Shown here piece after piece: positions 20,177-30,639 of a stretch of 64,000 bases of DNA. This DNA comes from Pinus tabuliformis (lineage: Eukaryota > Streptophyta > Pinopsida > Pinales > Pinaceae), in assembly GCA_031772625.1 (NCBI GenBank), contig CM062817.1:946676327-946740326 (forward strand), read 5' to 3'. How positions within the stretch are numbered: the first letter of the stretch is position 1; every line of letters begins with the position of its first letter. The notes beneath the pieces were generated by a model. It was given only the letters and a program-made list of their open reading frames with translations, did no database searches and had not been told where the DNA came from. A program made the translations under genes and the position numbers.

Positions 20177-20808
20177 ATGTATATTGGTTCTAGAATATCT
20201 CGTGCACAACATGAAGCCATGGAAGACCTTTACAGGGGTTCAGTACAGGATATTAAGGAGGGTTGCATGATTGCAGTGCTAGCAGATAGAGATCCCAATG
20301 TCTATCCATTCTGGGTCGCTAAAGTTATAAAGGTCTTTACAGAAAATGAGGAAGTTACAAGTGTTGAATTACATTGGTATGCCACAAATACACACCCATT
20401 CAATGGTGTGTATAAGCTAGAGATGGTAGTCGACAAAAACATGGCGGAAAGAGAAAAAGAAAGGGTACAAATATAAATCCCTGCCACATAGACATATTAA
20501 AATTGAAGGATGTTGACATAATTGTTTATAACTTCAATTTAATAAAGAGAGGAACTCTTCGCTTCAAGATGATAGAGATTCTGAAAAGGTTGTTACCAGA
20601 AGGAACATTGTTGAGATGGGAGTCTGTTGAAACCAGTCGTAGATCTAGAAGAATTTTGAAACTTGAAATGTTGAGCATGCATGTGGACTCAGATGGGGAA
20701 CTAGTTGACGAAAGAGAAGAATATGGAACATATTTGTTAACCTCCAGTCACCCATATGAAGATGTGAATTCTGATGGTGTGCAAGAAAATATGAGTGATT
20801 TTGAATAA
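20177..20808 (+). pseudogene. Chromatin-reader-like C-terminal domain of the transposase-like gene
   Basis: Two open pieces, 20177-20476 and 20503-20808, form one domain if a frame change near 20430 (an A run) is bridged. Key text: IKEGCMIAVLADRDP, YPFWVAKVIKVF, VELHWYATNTHPFNGVY, then DVDIIVYNFNLIKRGTLR and EILKRLLPEG. The pattern of a small beta-barrel with W-Y-A-T and P-F resembles BAH/Tudor-like modules found at the end of DUF7869-type proteins. A KRKRK-like basic patch is encoded in the alternate frame at the shift. The acidic tail ends at a TAA. A role in binding chromatin is inference only. Confidence 0.55.
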
Positions 20809-21213
20809 TTGTTTAAGACAATTTATATAACTGATGTATGCATTGTATCTTGAAATAAAATTAATGATTTCCATATGGTGTTAAGTGAGAAGTTATGAGG
20901 CATTTTTATGTTGTTGGATTATATGTCTTAATTATGATAATTTTTATTGTTTGAAATATCTACAATGAAATACTAAATTAGAGATATAATGTATGTTTTA
21001 TTCAATATACAAATAATGACTTTTGAATTCATTTAGTGATTTAATTTGTTCATAATGTCATGGTTTTTTAATTTTATAGTTGAAAAAATTTCAATTTCTT
21101 TTGTATCTGGCATGTTATGGTTGAAAACATGTTGAATTTATACTTAGGAAAGAAAACTGATATTCTACCAAAAAAATTAATGTGTTTTTTTTCCTCATAA
21201 ACAACTTTGTTTG
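20809..21213. terminator. 3' flank of the transposase-like gene, AT-rich
   Basis: AT-rich DNA after the last stop. AATAAA occurs within CTTGAAATAAAATTAATG at about 20852 and could serve as poly(A) signal. No gene is seen. Confidence 0.4.
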
Positions 21214-21432
21214 GCACATAAAAATTTGGTTTTGCTAGCATTTTTAAAAAGGTTTGAAAATTAACCCTAAAAAAAAAATCATTGTTCCAGTATCATCACT
21301 TTCATTCTGAAGCTATATTTTGCACAAAAAATTTGTAGTAAATTTCGTAGTCACCACCATTTTTAAAACATGTTCAAAATTGACCACTAAAAAATAAATC
21401 ATCGTTCCAGTATACACACTTTTCGTTTTTAG
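21214..21432 (+). repeat. Subterminal tandem repeat near the right TIR, two units of about 109 bp
   Basis: Each unit starts with GCACA(T)AAAAATTTG, has TTTTTAAAA near the middle, a CTAAAAAA(A/T)AAATCATNGTTCCAGTAT block and ends in a TTC(A/G)TT..AGC motif. The start of a third unit is at 21430. Beside the TIR a shorter duplication gives two AAATGGGAACT blocks (minus strand). Confidence 0.7.
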
Positions 21433-21488
21433 CACTATTTTTGATGTTTTTTCGGGTTTTTTGGCCAGAGTTCCCATTTTGAGTTTAT

Positions 21489-21515
21489 AGTTCCCATTTC
21501 AAAGTTTACATTGTT
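21489..21515 (-). repeat. Right terminal inverted repeat
   Basis: Reverse complement of 3852-3878 except one base. Directly to the right begins the gypsy-1 gag sequence read on the minus strand (CYEKSKCKYGPKH). Confidence 0.8.
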
Positions 21516-22497
21516 ATGCTTAGGGCCATACTTACACTTTGACTTCTCATAACAATGATTCAAATTCTTGTTGACTTCCTTCAATGATCGAGGCTCATCA
21601 TACTCAATATGATCATTGAATTGTAATGGAAGTCCACTAATGAACTTTTGAAATTTTTTCTTCTCATCCTTGAGGTAAGGAACATACCTCAACAACTCTA
21701 GAAACTTAGTTTTATACTCTTCATCTATCATATAACCTTCTTCAACTCATAGAACTCCTTTTCCCTTCCATCATAGTAATTCTCAGACAAGTCCTACTTT
21801 CTTAAGAGTCTTTTAAACTCATGCCAACTCAACTCTTCTACCTTTATGCCTTCGATACACTTTACGTCTTCTCACCATATATATTATTTTCCATTGAGAC
21901 TGAAAATATCTATATTGGTTTTCATGTTCTTTATATAGTCATGCAATTAAAAGAACTTCTTCATCCCAAGCATTCATGCTTGTGCATCTTCAAGTTTCTT
22001 CATCTCTCCATCAAATGTAGGAGGCTTGGCCTTCTGGAACTCATCTGGAAAGTATGATCTCTCATGTCTCCTATAAGGATGATGGGAATGATGACGATGG
22101 AATTTCTTTAAACTAGAACTAGAATAGAATCCATAATCACTACCGCTCTTATCAGATGTATCCAACCATATGTCAACTCGGAGTCCAACTTGCATCTTCA
22201 TCAAGACCTACTACCATATGCCCCATTTGTCCTTTCTCCTTATCAATGAATTATATGTGGCTCTCACTATCTCCTCAGATCTGATATGCTCTTAAGGATC
22301 ACTGCATTAACCTCGAATTTATTTTTCTAAGCTCTAGAAAGCCTTTCTTGCAACTAAATTATCTTGTCATTATCTACTTTGCAACTTATGATTTCTTCCT
22401 TTAGACTTCTTAGTGTATCTACTATCTCAGCAATGTACTCATCTCCTTTTTTCTTAGTTGATCTCTAAGGAGAGTCATGTGAGCTGTAATCCACCAT
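21516..22497 (-). pseudogene. gypsy-1 gag, N-terminal part, decayed
   Basis: Minus-strand gag starting at ATG 22497 (MVDYSSHDSP). Downstream text includes MKMQVGLRVDIWLDTSDKSG, HERSYFPDEFQKAKPPTFDG, AWLLGMKKFFQLHDY, IDEEYKTKFLELLRYVPYLK, KFISGLPLQFNDHIEYDEPR and CYEKSKCKYGPKH. This is the capsid-type gag of a plant Ty3/gypsy element, which would form virus-like particles in the cytoplasm. At least seven in-frame stops are present (for example after DSP, KII, SLNGK and GLV). It ends at the right TIR of the inserted element; the matching gag tail is at 3851 leftward. Confidence 0.85.
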
Positions 22498-22825
22498 TAT
22501 TCTCGTCATGACTAATCTTTTTCTTCCTGCAAACATACCATGTTAGATAAACCAAATACAAACATGATCAAACATACCTTAATGAATTTTAGGGGAGGAT
22601 ATATTTTCTACACAAATCAATCCATATTAGCATGGGATACATGTACATATATAGAATGACATCAACCTATCAACATCTCACATCATGCATGATAACTCAA
22701 CTGTAACATTGACTATATACATGAAAACCATAGACACTGTAATGCATGAATACAAATGACATTCATGCATAACAATCACATCTAGCCCATCCAGACCATG
22801 TGTTTGAACCTAGAATCTCTCATAC

Positions 22826-22880
22826 CAATTTGTAGTTTCAAATATCCCCAAAGAGAATGGAACCAACTCTGATACCAATT
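22826..22880 (-). promoter_or_regulatory. gypsy-1 primer-binding site with a duplicated copy
   Basis: On the minus strand TGGTATCAGAGTTGGTT (22877-22861) follows the LTR end by three bases, matching a tRNA-Met type primer. A second, slightly changed copy, ACAAATTGGTATGAGAG, lies about 50 bp further on (near 22826-22842) and again includes the bases preceding the primer site. Confidence 0.75.
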
Positions 22881-25100
22881 TGTAACCACCCCTCCAAATA
22901 TTTACCCGCTTTTACAATCTCCCAGGGTAAATGTGAGGCTAAGCATTACTATAACATGACACGGCCCCCAAGTTCCTGTTATGGTAGTGGGACCTATAAT
23001 CTAACCCAAAGTTGACATCCCTTAGAGACATTAGACCACCCAGGAGATTGCAAACCACCTAAAGTAGTCAATCCCTAAGTTTGAACCCTTTTCACTGACC
23101 TAACCCCATAATGACACCCTTGACACGCCCTGCATGTGGTTATGAGGCTATAACTGCACTCAAAAGCCTTCTTCAAGTAGTTGTGACCTAAATTCCGTAG
23201 TTCTATGCTAGTGATTCTAACATCTAAGACACTTTTCCAGGCTATCCTCCAGACCAATTCCGAGAACTACCTATAACTTTCCATAATCATAATTAAGATA
23301 ATAACAATTCCAAACATTGAAGCTTGAAATCAGAACTTGAGCTAGAATGTGTAGTACACATTAGACATTTCGTCAAACATATGGTAAACTTGCAAGTTAT
23401 AGGTTATGAAATAGTATCTGATCTAAAACTCTAAACTTTCTCTAAGAATCGCCAAGAAGGTCTAATTCCCTCTCAGGTAGCTGCAACAACACTTTTTCAC
23501 CCATGCATTCATCAACCATTCAGATACTTATCAAATCATGAACAAGATCAATAACTAGAGAACATTTTTTAACCATGATTATAATGAACATATAACTAGA
23601 ATAATAACCACACAAATCAACCATCACATCAACATAATAACAAGCACAAGTCCTCATAGATGACAATAGGAAAATAGCTCTTATGAACTTATGCAAAATC
23701 TAGCTATGTTAGGGACTTCCACATAACACCTGACCATATGTTGGGCTGAACTAGATATTTCTTTCATCCAACCACCCCAATTACATATTCCAAGCATGAA
23801 CGTGGGTTCTCATGTGATAAAATAAGACATAATCAATCAGGGACTCTATATGTTAAAACAACTCTACCCTCAAACTACCCCGATCTCACCTAAACTTGTC
23901 CTGAGATCAAAAAACCAAACCGAGGTTGGATGAATCAAAATTTATTCACCATATCTTGATGAGTTTCCCTATCTCCACCCACCTATCGAGGGCTTCTCAT
24001 AGAAAACCATCTCACCCCCAACCCTTGGGAATTTTCCTGAGACCACCTCACCTAGTTTCAAAATATTCTAGAAATGAAAATCTCAACCAAGAATGAATCC
24101 CATCACACCATGGCTATCTAGGAAATGGCAAGGCAAAAATGAAACTAGTGTCAAACCAAGAAAAACCCATGCCAATGGAAAAAATGAACCAAATAAAAAA
24201 ATGCATGTACCATACATTCACACCTCAACTAGGAAATTACAAATGCAACCTATTACCTATAAAATCCTTCTATTTCAGCTACTATTCCAACCTTCTTCTT
24301 GCTTTCCTTCACTTTCTTTTGTTTTTTATTTCTCCGAATCTAAGTGAATTCCAAAATGTTCCAAGAATACTCTACGTGTGCAAGAATGTATGAGGGAGAG
24401 AATGAAGGGGAGAGCAAAATTGAAATGACAAAGGTCATGAATTGATCTTGTGATTCCTTCTTATTATTGATGTCTCATTTTTCCTTCGTTTTCCTTCATT
24501 TTTCATATAATTTACCTTGCATGCATATTTTTGTCTCTTCACCTTCCTTTTATCCCACCTTCCTTCCATTTCGTAATTAAATACTATTTATTACCTCTTT
24601 TCCTTTGCCAATTTCCTTAGCCATTATTAAACCACAACTCATGCCCACTATAATGATTTTCCTAACATTCAACTTGGAATACATGTCCCATGACCTTGGT
24701 CTTATTTTTCCTTTATTATCCTTTATTACATGAAACTTTAACCTCGTGCTATTACTATTCCCCAAGCTATTCTATATGTAGATATTTTTTGTTTAATTAG
24801 TTCAGTAAGTGGCCAACATTTCTATCCAATTGGCATCCTACCATCCTCATTTGATTTTTTTGTACATTAAGATTATTCTGATTAAGTGTCCCATTACTCA
24901 TCCATTTTTGTTTTTTATAATTCTTTTTATGCTTCATACATAAGTGTAGGTTAATTTGGCTTTCACATGAGAACAATAACAAAATGTTATATGATTCAAA
25001 ACATGGAAATCACTTTTGTTGGGTGGTTAGGCTAAGTACTACCACTCTTCTCCGAAGTTGTCTTCATTCATGTCCTAACACTTTGCCACAAATTCTCTGC
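22881..25100 (-). repeat. gypsy-1 5' LTR, outer end unresolved
   Basis: Starts at 22881 with TGTAACCACCCC (the CA-type end on the minus strand) next to the primer site. The outer boundary cannot be set because the partner LTR is outside the window. The tract is noncoding, with many CCACC/AACC blocks to about 24100 and AT-rich DNA beyond. ORFs such as 24093-24393 show no family features. Confidence 0.5.
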
Positions 25101-27293
25101 AAGAAGATGAAGATTGAGGGTTTTAATTTTCCTTGACTCACAATCTGGTAGGGTTTTACAACCAAGTCATCCATGCTATAGTTTTTTTATTCATTTGAAG
25201 TTACTATTATACACTTGTAGAGTTATCAAGTTGTTAGCATGGCCACTTTTGATACATTTATGTACATTTAGATATTTTTCCTTAATAAGTTTATGCACAC
25301 AAGTTAGTACCTTCCCTTCATCTTATGATTTTTCTTCGAAAGTCTTCTGAGCTAGTAGATAAGGAGATTTCTACATTCCTATGTAGGTCTAGGGTTCACA
25401 CAAGGAACTTGTCTCTCAATATTGTTTTTAAGAAACATGAGGGTATCTTCCTTTATTACAAAATTGCGGCTATGGATATGATTATCTCATGTCATATTAA
25501 ATGACTATCCTCTAACTTCAATAAATTCTCAGGTAATCTTTCACTAGGGTTTTGATATTTCTTTCTTCTAGTTCTGTCTAGAACTCCACACACGATATTT
25601 GATACATTAATGTCTACTAAGGGAAGAAACCCTCCTGCATAATAATTCCTCCATTTTTCTATTTATGGACCACATATAACATTTTTGGGTCACAACTTCT
25701 GAAGTATGATGCGTTTTACAGTGTTATAGGTAGGAAATTTTACATAAATTTTCATTTGTTTTCTCCTTAACCCTAAAGGGGAAAGCTACTTTTCTCATTT
25801 GATTTATGTAATTTTATAAGAAGACTCTACACTTATTTTCTATAGTGTCAAGGTCATGGCCTCCTAGAAATTCCAATGGCACGTTGGCCCTCAGTGATAA
25901 TATTCACATAATTTATTTTTCTCCTTACCATAGTTTCTTTTCAAAATAAAAAAAATATATATTCTCTTTTCATATTTAACTTGTAAAATGCCCCCTTTCT
26001 AATAGGATTTGGTTATGTCATAGGGTTACGATGCTTGGCCTTGCTAAATTCCTCTAAAGTAATACTTTTTTTATTTTATATTGGAATTATTTTAAATGAT
26101 TCGTCTATTTCATTCGATTCGACTTCTAATATGATTCTTGTTGGTTGCAAGTTAGTTCTAGTCTTCCATTTGAGGGGTTATCAAGAAGAAGGATCCTAGG
26201 TTTTTTATTCTCTGCTTCACCCTAGGTACCCATCATCTTACTTCTTTTTAATTATTTCCCTCATGCATTGTTTTTGTTATTGTATGCCAAATGTAGGCCA
26301 AATTATGGTGAAAACCATGCTCTAGCTTACTTACTCCTGCAACTAGGAATTTTATGTAAGTGTATATACAATTACAAGACTTGATATCGAGTTTGAAACT
26401 ACAAAATTTTAAGCATAAAGTTTGATTGCTTGTATTTTAATAGAGTAGGTCTTATATATCTTTAAATTATACCTATGTTTCATGTATAGTTGTTCCTCCT
26501 CAACTAGGGCAGAGTATAGTTCAACATCATATTTGACATATATAGATATATAAATAAACACTATATTTTGAGTTTATCATAACTTTATTTCTTATATTAG
26601 AACTTGAAAATGGGTATCTTTTATTTGATTTTTTTCTTATATTGTTTCTTTCCCAAAAGGTATATTTATAGCTATAAATAATATTTCCAACAAAAATCAG
26701 TCTTCATAAGAAGAAAGTAGATGCTTCCTTACCTGTTTATATTTTTGGATTAGCACAATTCTTTTAAGCTTATATTTCTTGTAATAACTATGCATGTTTA
26801 TGTTTCTAATCCGCTACTTATACATTTGGCATGATCATGTTTTAGAAAGTCTTCTCTATTTGTTAAGTATAGAGCACTACTGGGTCCTGACACAAACTTT
26901 ATTGTTTATACTTATTCATCTACTTATATCAGATAGTCATGAATAGTCCTTGTTCAGAGGGAACTACAATACATGACTCCTTGCTTCCAGGTTTATATTT
27001 CTATTTCTATTGAGGATTATTTTACTAAAATAGGAACTACATGTTGTTGAAGTGTAGCCTAAGAGTGTTTCCTCCTTCCACCCCTTTTTGGTTATTCTGA
27101 AAATATAGATCCAATATTTAATTCCAAATTTAATGAAATATGTGTGTTGGGCATATGAAAATTTTAATTAAATTTTCCCAAAAGTTTATGCAAATTTTAA
27201 TAAAATGTTATGCAAATTTAAATTAAATTTCCTAAAATTTTATTGGTCTTTATAAGTTGATCTATACTCTCAAATCAACAAGTAATCCCACTT
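25101..27293. other. Noncoding AT-rich tract
   Basis: No protein motif, LTR pair or RNA gene could be recognised. It may include the outer part of the gypsy-1 LTR. Confidence 0.4.
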
Positions 27294-27620
27294 CAAGTTA
27301 TAATTATAGTACATATTCCATTGAACACTACTATTTACCAAGCCAATCAAGTAACAATCCAATCAACACTTAATATAAGTGTTGAAGACTTAATATAACA
27401 TGGAAATATTCAAGTTATAATTATATTACATATTCCATTGAATAAGCCAATCAAGTAATAATCCAATCAACACTTTCAAGTTATAATTATATTACATACT
27501 TTAGTGAACACCACTATTTACCAAGCCAATCAAGTAACAATCTAATCAACACTTACAATCTAATCAACACTTAATATAAGTGTTTAAATCCATGTAACAT
27601 TGCAACCAACACTTAATATA
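27294..27620 (+). repeat. Local tandem repeats around ATCAACACTTAATATAAGTG
   Basis: At least three imperfect units of CAAGTTATAATTATATTACATATT, followed by CCATTGAA, AAGCCAATCAAGTAACAATC and AATCAACACTT, with internal partial duplications of the last block. AT-rich, no coding potential. Confidence 0.65.
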
Positions 27621-29991
27621 ACATGGAAATCCAAGGTAGGAGCGATCACAAGGGACTCATAATTGCTCAACGCATCAACATGATTGATGGGTGCTCATAA
27701 ATATCATCTACTACATATCAAGCCCCTTCTTGAGTGTGGTATAAACCATCATGCAAAAAAAATAAAAAGAAAAATGAAACATTGACTTTCAAAACCCTAC
27801 AATGAAGTAAATAGGGTGCACTCAATACAAAGTTCCAATACTTAAAGAAGCTTGGAAAAATGTCAATACACCCTCGATAATTTCTCACAAGAGTCACATA
27901 GGATGCTAAGGGACAGAGCTAAGTGTTGGAAAATGAAAAAGTTTTACTAGGATAGTGTACAACTCACACATAGAAAATTAAATGTTGAATGGTGCCAAAT
28001 AAAACATGCAGATGCTCATTTGAAACTATACCCGACCATGTCTTAGACGATCTTCACTTTAATCTCAAAATTCATTATCAAATTAGAGAGATCTAGTCAT
28101 TCTGCCACAAATTTTTTCAACTCTCTCAAATTCGGTAGTTGCAGTTTTTTTTGGTCAAGATGCATACAATTATGGAAAGTGAGTATTGTTGGCATACCAC
28201 TCTATAATGTGAATAATAGACAACACAAAATAATACCTAGGAAAGAACTATTAATGAGTATTTACAATTACTCTAGTAAAATATACCCTCTACTCAACTA
28301 TTAACAGAGGCTTGGTTGATATCTATGCTCCATATAATCCTTCTTAGGCGGGTGCAGAATGGGAAAGACTTAAATTATGTTTGCATATATTAGAAAATGC
28401 ATGGAAGAAAAATATATGGGAATTGGTCTAACTCTATCTTTTGAATAAATACAGTGGCAGGTTTGAATTCTTTGAAGGACACCAGGGTAATGGATTCAAC
28501 ATGTATTCTAGCATTTCTTTCTAGCAAGAAACCAAAGGGAGGAATGTCTTGATATATAGTTGAAAATGTAGTTAGGAAAATATACAATCTTATTATCTTT
28601 GCTTCATATGATTATCCTCTTTTGTTGCATGTTGTGCAAAGAGAGGAGAAAGGCTTTGTGTAAAATTATTTTTCATGATGGCAAGATATACCGAAAAGGT
28701 TGTCCTGATCATAAACAAATTATTCAGGTTTGGAAATTTTGTGTTTTCTCAAGTTTCAAATTCGAATATGCATTTTATCAAATAGACAAAATGCAAAAAT
28801 TAATTTTTCAAATTGCCTAAAGTGGCTAATGGGTCAATTGATAAAAAAGGTGTACAGGGTGAGCTTGATCCACCAGTGATAGATATTATGAAAATTCTTT
28901 TTGATCTCAAGACACATAGGTTTTCTATCAAAGACTTTTAAAATTAACACGTGGAAAACTAGGAAGAACATCCCAATTTCTCAAGATTAAACTCAGTAGT
29001 CAAAAGCTACTGACAGAAAGGGGCATTATAAACAACACATTATCATGTGGCCTTTCGAATGTCGATCTTCTTTTCCCAAGAAAAAATAAAAACGTGAGCA
29101 TATATCATTGACAATGTTTTATACGATAGGTTATAAAGCTTCAAAAGTAGAATCTGGTAGAGAAGGGTCTGCGTATCGATTATAATTGAATTTTTTCGAG
29201 TATAAATTCCATATCCTGAGTGCCAAATGTTGATAAACAACTTCAAAACGCCAAGTGTGTTTTTCATTGTTAAGCATGTGGAACTTGTGCTAATTGCAAC
29301 AAAATTTCTTGATGACAAAAAGAATCAAAGCTTGATCTAACTAGCTTATTGGCCTTGCAGAAGCTAGACACGTTCATCGGTTTGGTTAAAACACTCGCAA
29401 GGTTTAAAGGTAAGTTTTGGCTTATGGAAATTAAAAAATGTCATTTAATTACGGATCCCTTGGTTATCTAACATTTAACCAAGGGATGGGATCTGCAATA
29501 AATGGTTTCATTCAAACCACCTCTTCATATGTGGCACACACTTGTGCATTGGGCACCCCACCCCTTGCAAAAATTGGAAACCCCTATCACCCCCCCTCCG
29601 CCCCACAATCCACTTTTGGTTTAAAAATTTGTTCGGAGTTTTTAGTTTGTAATAGTAAGGAATATTTTCATTCTCAAGGTATCATGTAGGAAATTTGAAA
29701 TCATAGAATTTCCCATTGGAATGATGTTATTGTTGGATAAACAGTAATTTGAACCAACCAACCTTCTACATTAACTATGTTAAGTAGGGAGTCTTCTAGA
29801 GAGTTCAAGAGATTGTCCCAAAGCTTTTGGAGAATTCATATAGTTTCATATAGTGTGACCTCTTGAGACAACTATGTTGAGCATTAAGGGAAGTTTGTGC
29901 AGTGCATTGATGTGTGTAAGTTTTTCTTGTCCACGTAGAGCTACCGTAAACTTGCAGTTTGCATGGAGAAGACAGTTTGAAGTCTATGTGG
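27621..29991. other. Noncoding tract left of gypsy-2
   Basis: Mixed AT-rich sequence with scattered ORFs under 95 codons and no recognisable motif. The last 80 bp before gypsy-2 resemble the DNA directly right of gypsy-2 (41920-41990), suggesting the host site was itself repeated. Confidence 0.4.
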
Positions 29992-30613
29992 TGATCCAAG
30001 TTTAAACAGGAATGCAACAAATTACAGATATAACCATAGATATATAGATGTGGTAGAAATAATACTTCATTTCATTACTGTAAAATATTGAAATACGCTT
30101 ACAAATAAAAATGGAAATAAACTATCTAGGGCAATGGTAGCTTATCTATGAGAAGGGATGTGGCCGCTACATGCCTCTGAACTTTGATACAATGAGGCTC
30201 GAAGACCTATTTATTGTTGAGAAATAATGGAAAACCATAAACATCCAAAAACCTAACTTTAGAAGATGAAATGCCAAAGTGTGGGCCCTGTTTGGGTAAA
30301 TTGGTACATCAACTTCCCGTGATTGTAACTTTGGCATATGATCTCTGTTTGACGGGCACAATTATCTCATTAGAAAGATCTATTTGGGAACTACAATTTT
30401 GGGAAGAGAAACATCGATCCACGAAGCCATGTTGCTCCTAGTTTTCCCAAAAAATGTCGTTTAGGGCATCAAAATAGCTCTGAAAGTTCAGGACCCAAAA
30501 AATTGCTAAAATTGGTAAACTATGCTACAATTAAGGAAATTGAAAAGCTGAAAGAAACAATGGTGGTCATCCAAGTGGACTTGGCGGGTGGCCACCAATA
30601 TCCACCTGGATCA
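29992..30613 (-). repeat. gypsy-2 3' LTR
   Basis: TG at 29992 and CA at 30613 in plus orientation; 622 bp. It aligns over its whole length with 41281-41899 at roughly 85-90% by eye. Confidence 0.88.
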
Positions 30614-30626
30614 TTCCTCCCCCCTT
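30614..30626 (-). promoter_or_regulatory. gypsy-2 polypurine tract
   Basis: AAGGGGGGAGGAA on the minus strand, directly before the TG of the 3' LTR. Confidence 0.85.
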
Positions 30627-30639
30627 AGGAAGCAACGGT

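Larger units (their letters stand above)
16855..20808 (+). pseudogene. Transposase-like (DUF7869-type) protein gene, decayed, with introns
   Basis: Starts at ATG 16855 (MDCSDSEVSIYALL). Order: 29-residue acidic repeats (16975-17900); a basic/conserved N-terminal region (18285-18450, CLKHMDFKFAIESRERYL, VVGCMQSTLSGYDYHIR); 18480-18674 (PTFYSEVRHKRQSGPLSNIAMSW); a Cys-pair region at 18690-18870 (IPKKTRMEICSTCASL); an intron about 18872-18958 (GTAGGT ... GTAG); the core 19060-19780 with GMDQNKTLLPHF, YLQLDNTC, VGFLLVGHTGDHIDQMF; then the C-terminal domain to 20808. The D-N, HT.DHID pattern fits the RNase H-like DUF7869 family, though the second His of HTH is Gly. Breaks: stops at 17752, 18449, 18836, 19035 and 19156, and frameshifts near 18475, 18675, 19340 and 20430. 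Family name and transposase role are inferred. Confidence 0.65.
3852..21515. mobile_element. TIR-flanked element carrying amino-methyltransferase and transposase-like genes
   Basis: The interval is bounded by a 27-bp inverted repeat pair (3852-3878 and 21489-21515, one mismatch). It sits exactly where the gag of gypsy-1 is interrupted: the gag N-terminal half reads into the right end and the gag tail/protease reads out of the left end. It holds a minus-strand methyltransferase gene, a central GC-rich hairpin island, and a plus-strand transposase-like gene, with each gene's 3' end toward a terminus. Removing copia-1 and one copy of its target duplication leaves about 11.2 kb. No convincing target duplication was found at the outer edges; AC and AT dinucleotides flank the two ends. 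I infer a DNA transposon; both genes carry stops and frameshifts, so this copy is dead. Two independent insertions that happen to be adjacent is the main alternative. Confidence 0.7.

Noticed and set aside
16855-20808. Intact domesticated host gene
   Set aside because: At least five in-frame stops and four frame changes cannot all be removed by plausible introns.
3840-21525. A target-site duplication for the TIR element
   Set aside because: Windows of 2 to 10 bp at the two outer edges do not match convincingly; claiming one would be forced.
24093-24393. Two overlapping 84-codon ORFs
   Set aside because: Low-complexity, no motif, inside LTR-side noncoding DNA of gypsy-1.
28390-29318. Several ORFs of 65 to 91 codons on both strands
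   Set aside because: No recognisable motif, no conserved neighbours, and composition typical of AT-rich noncoding DNA.
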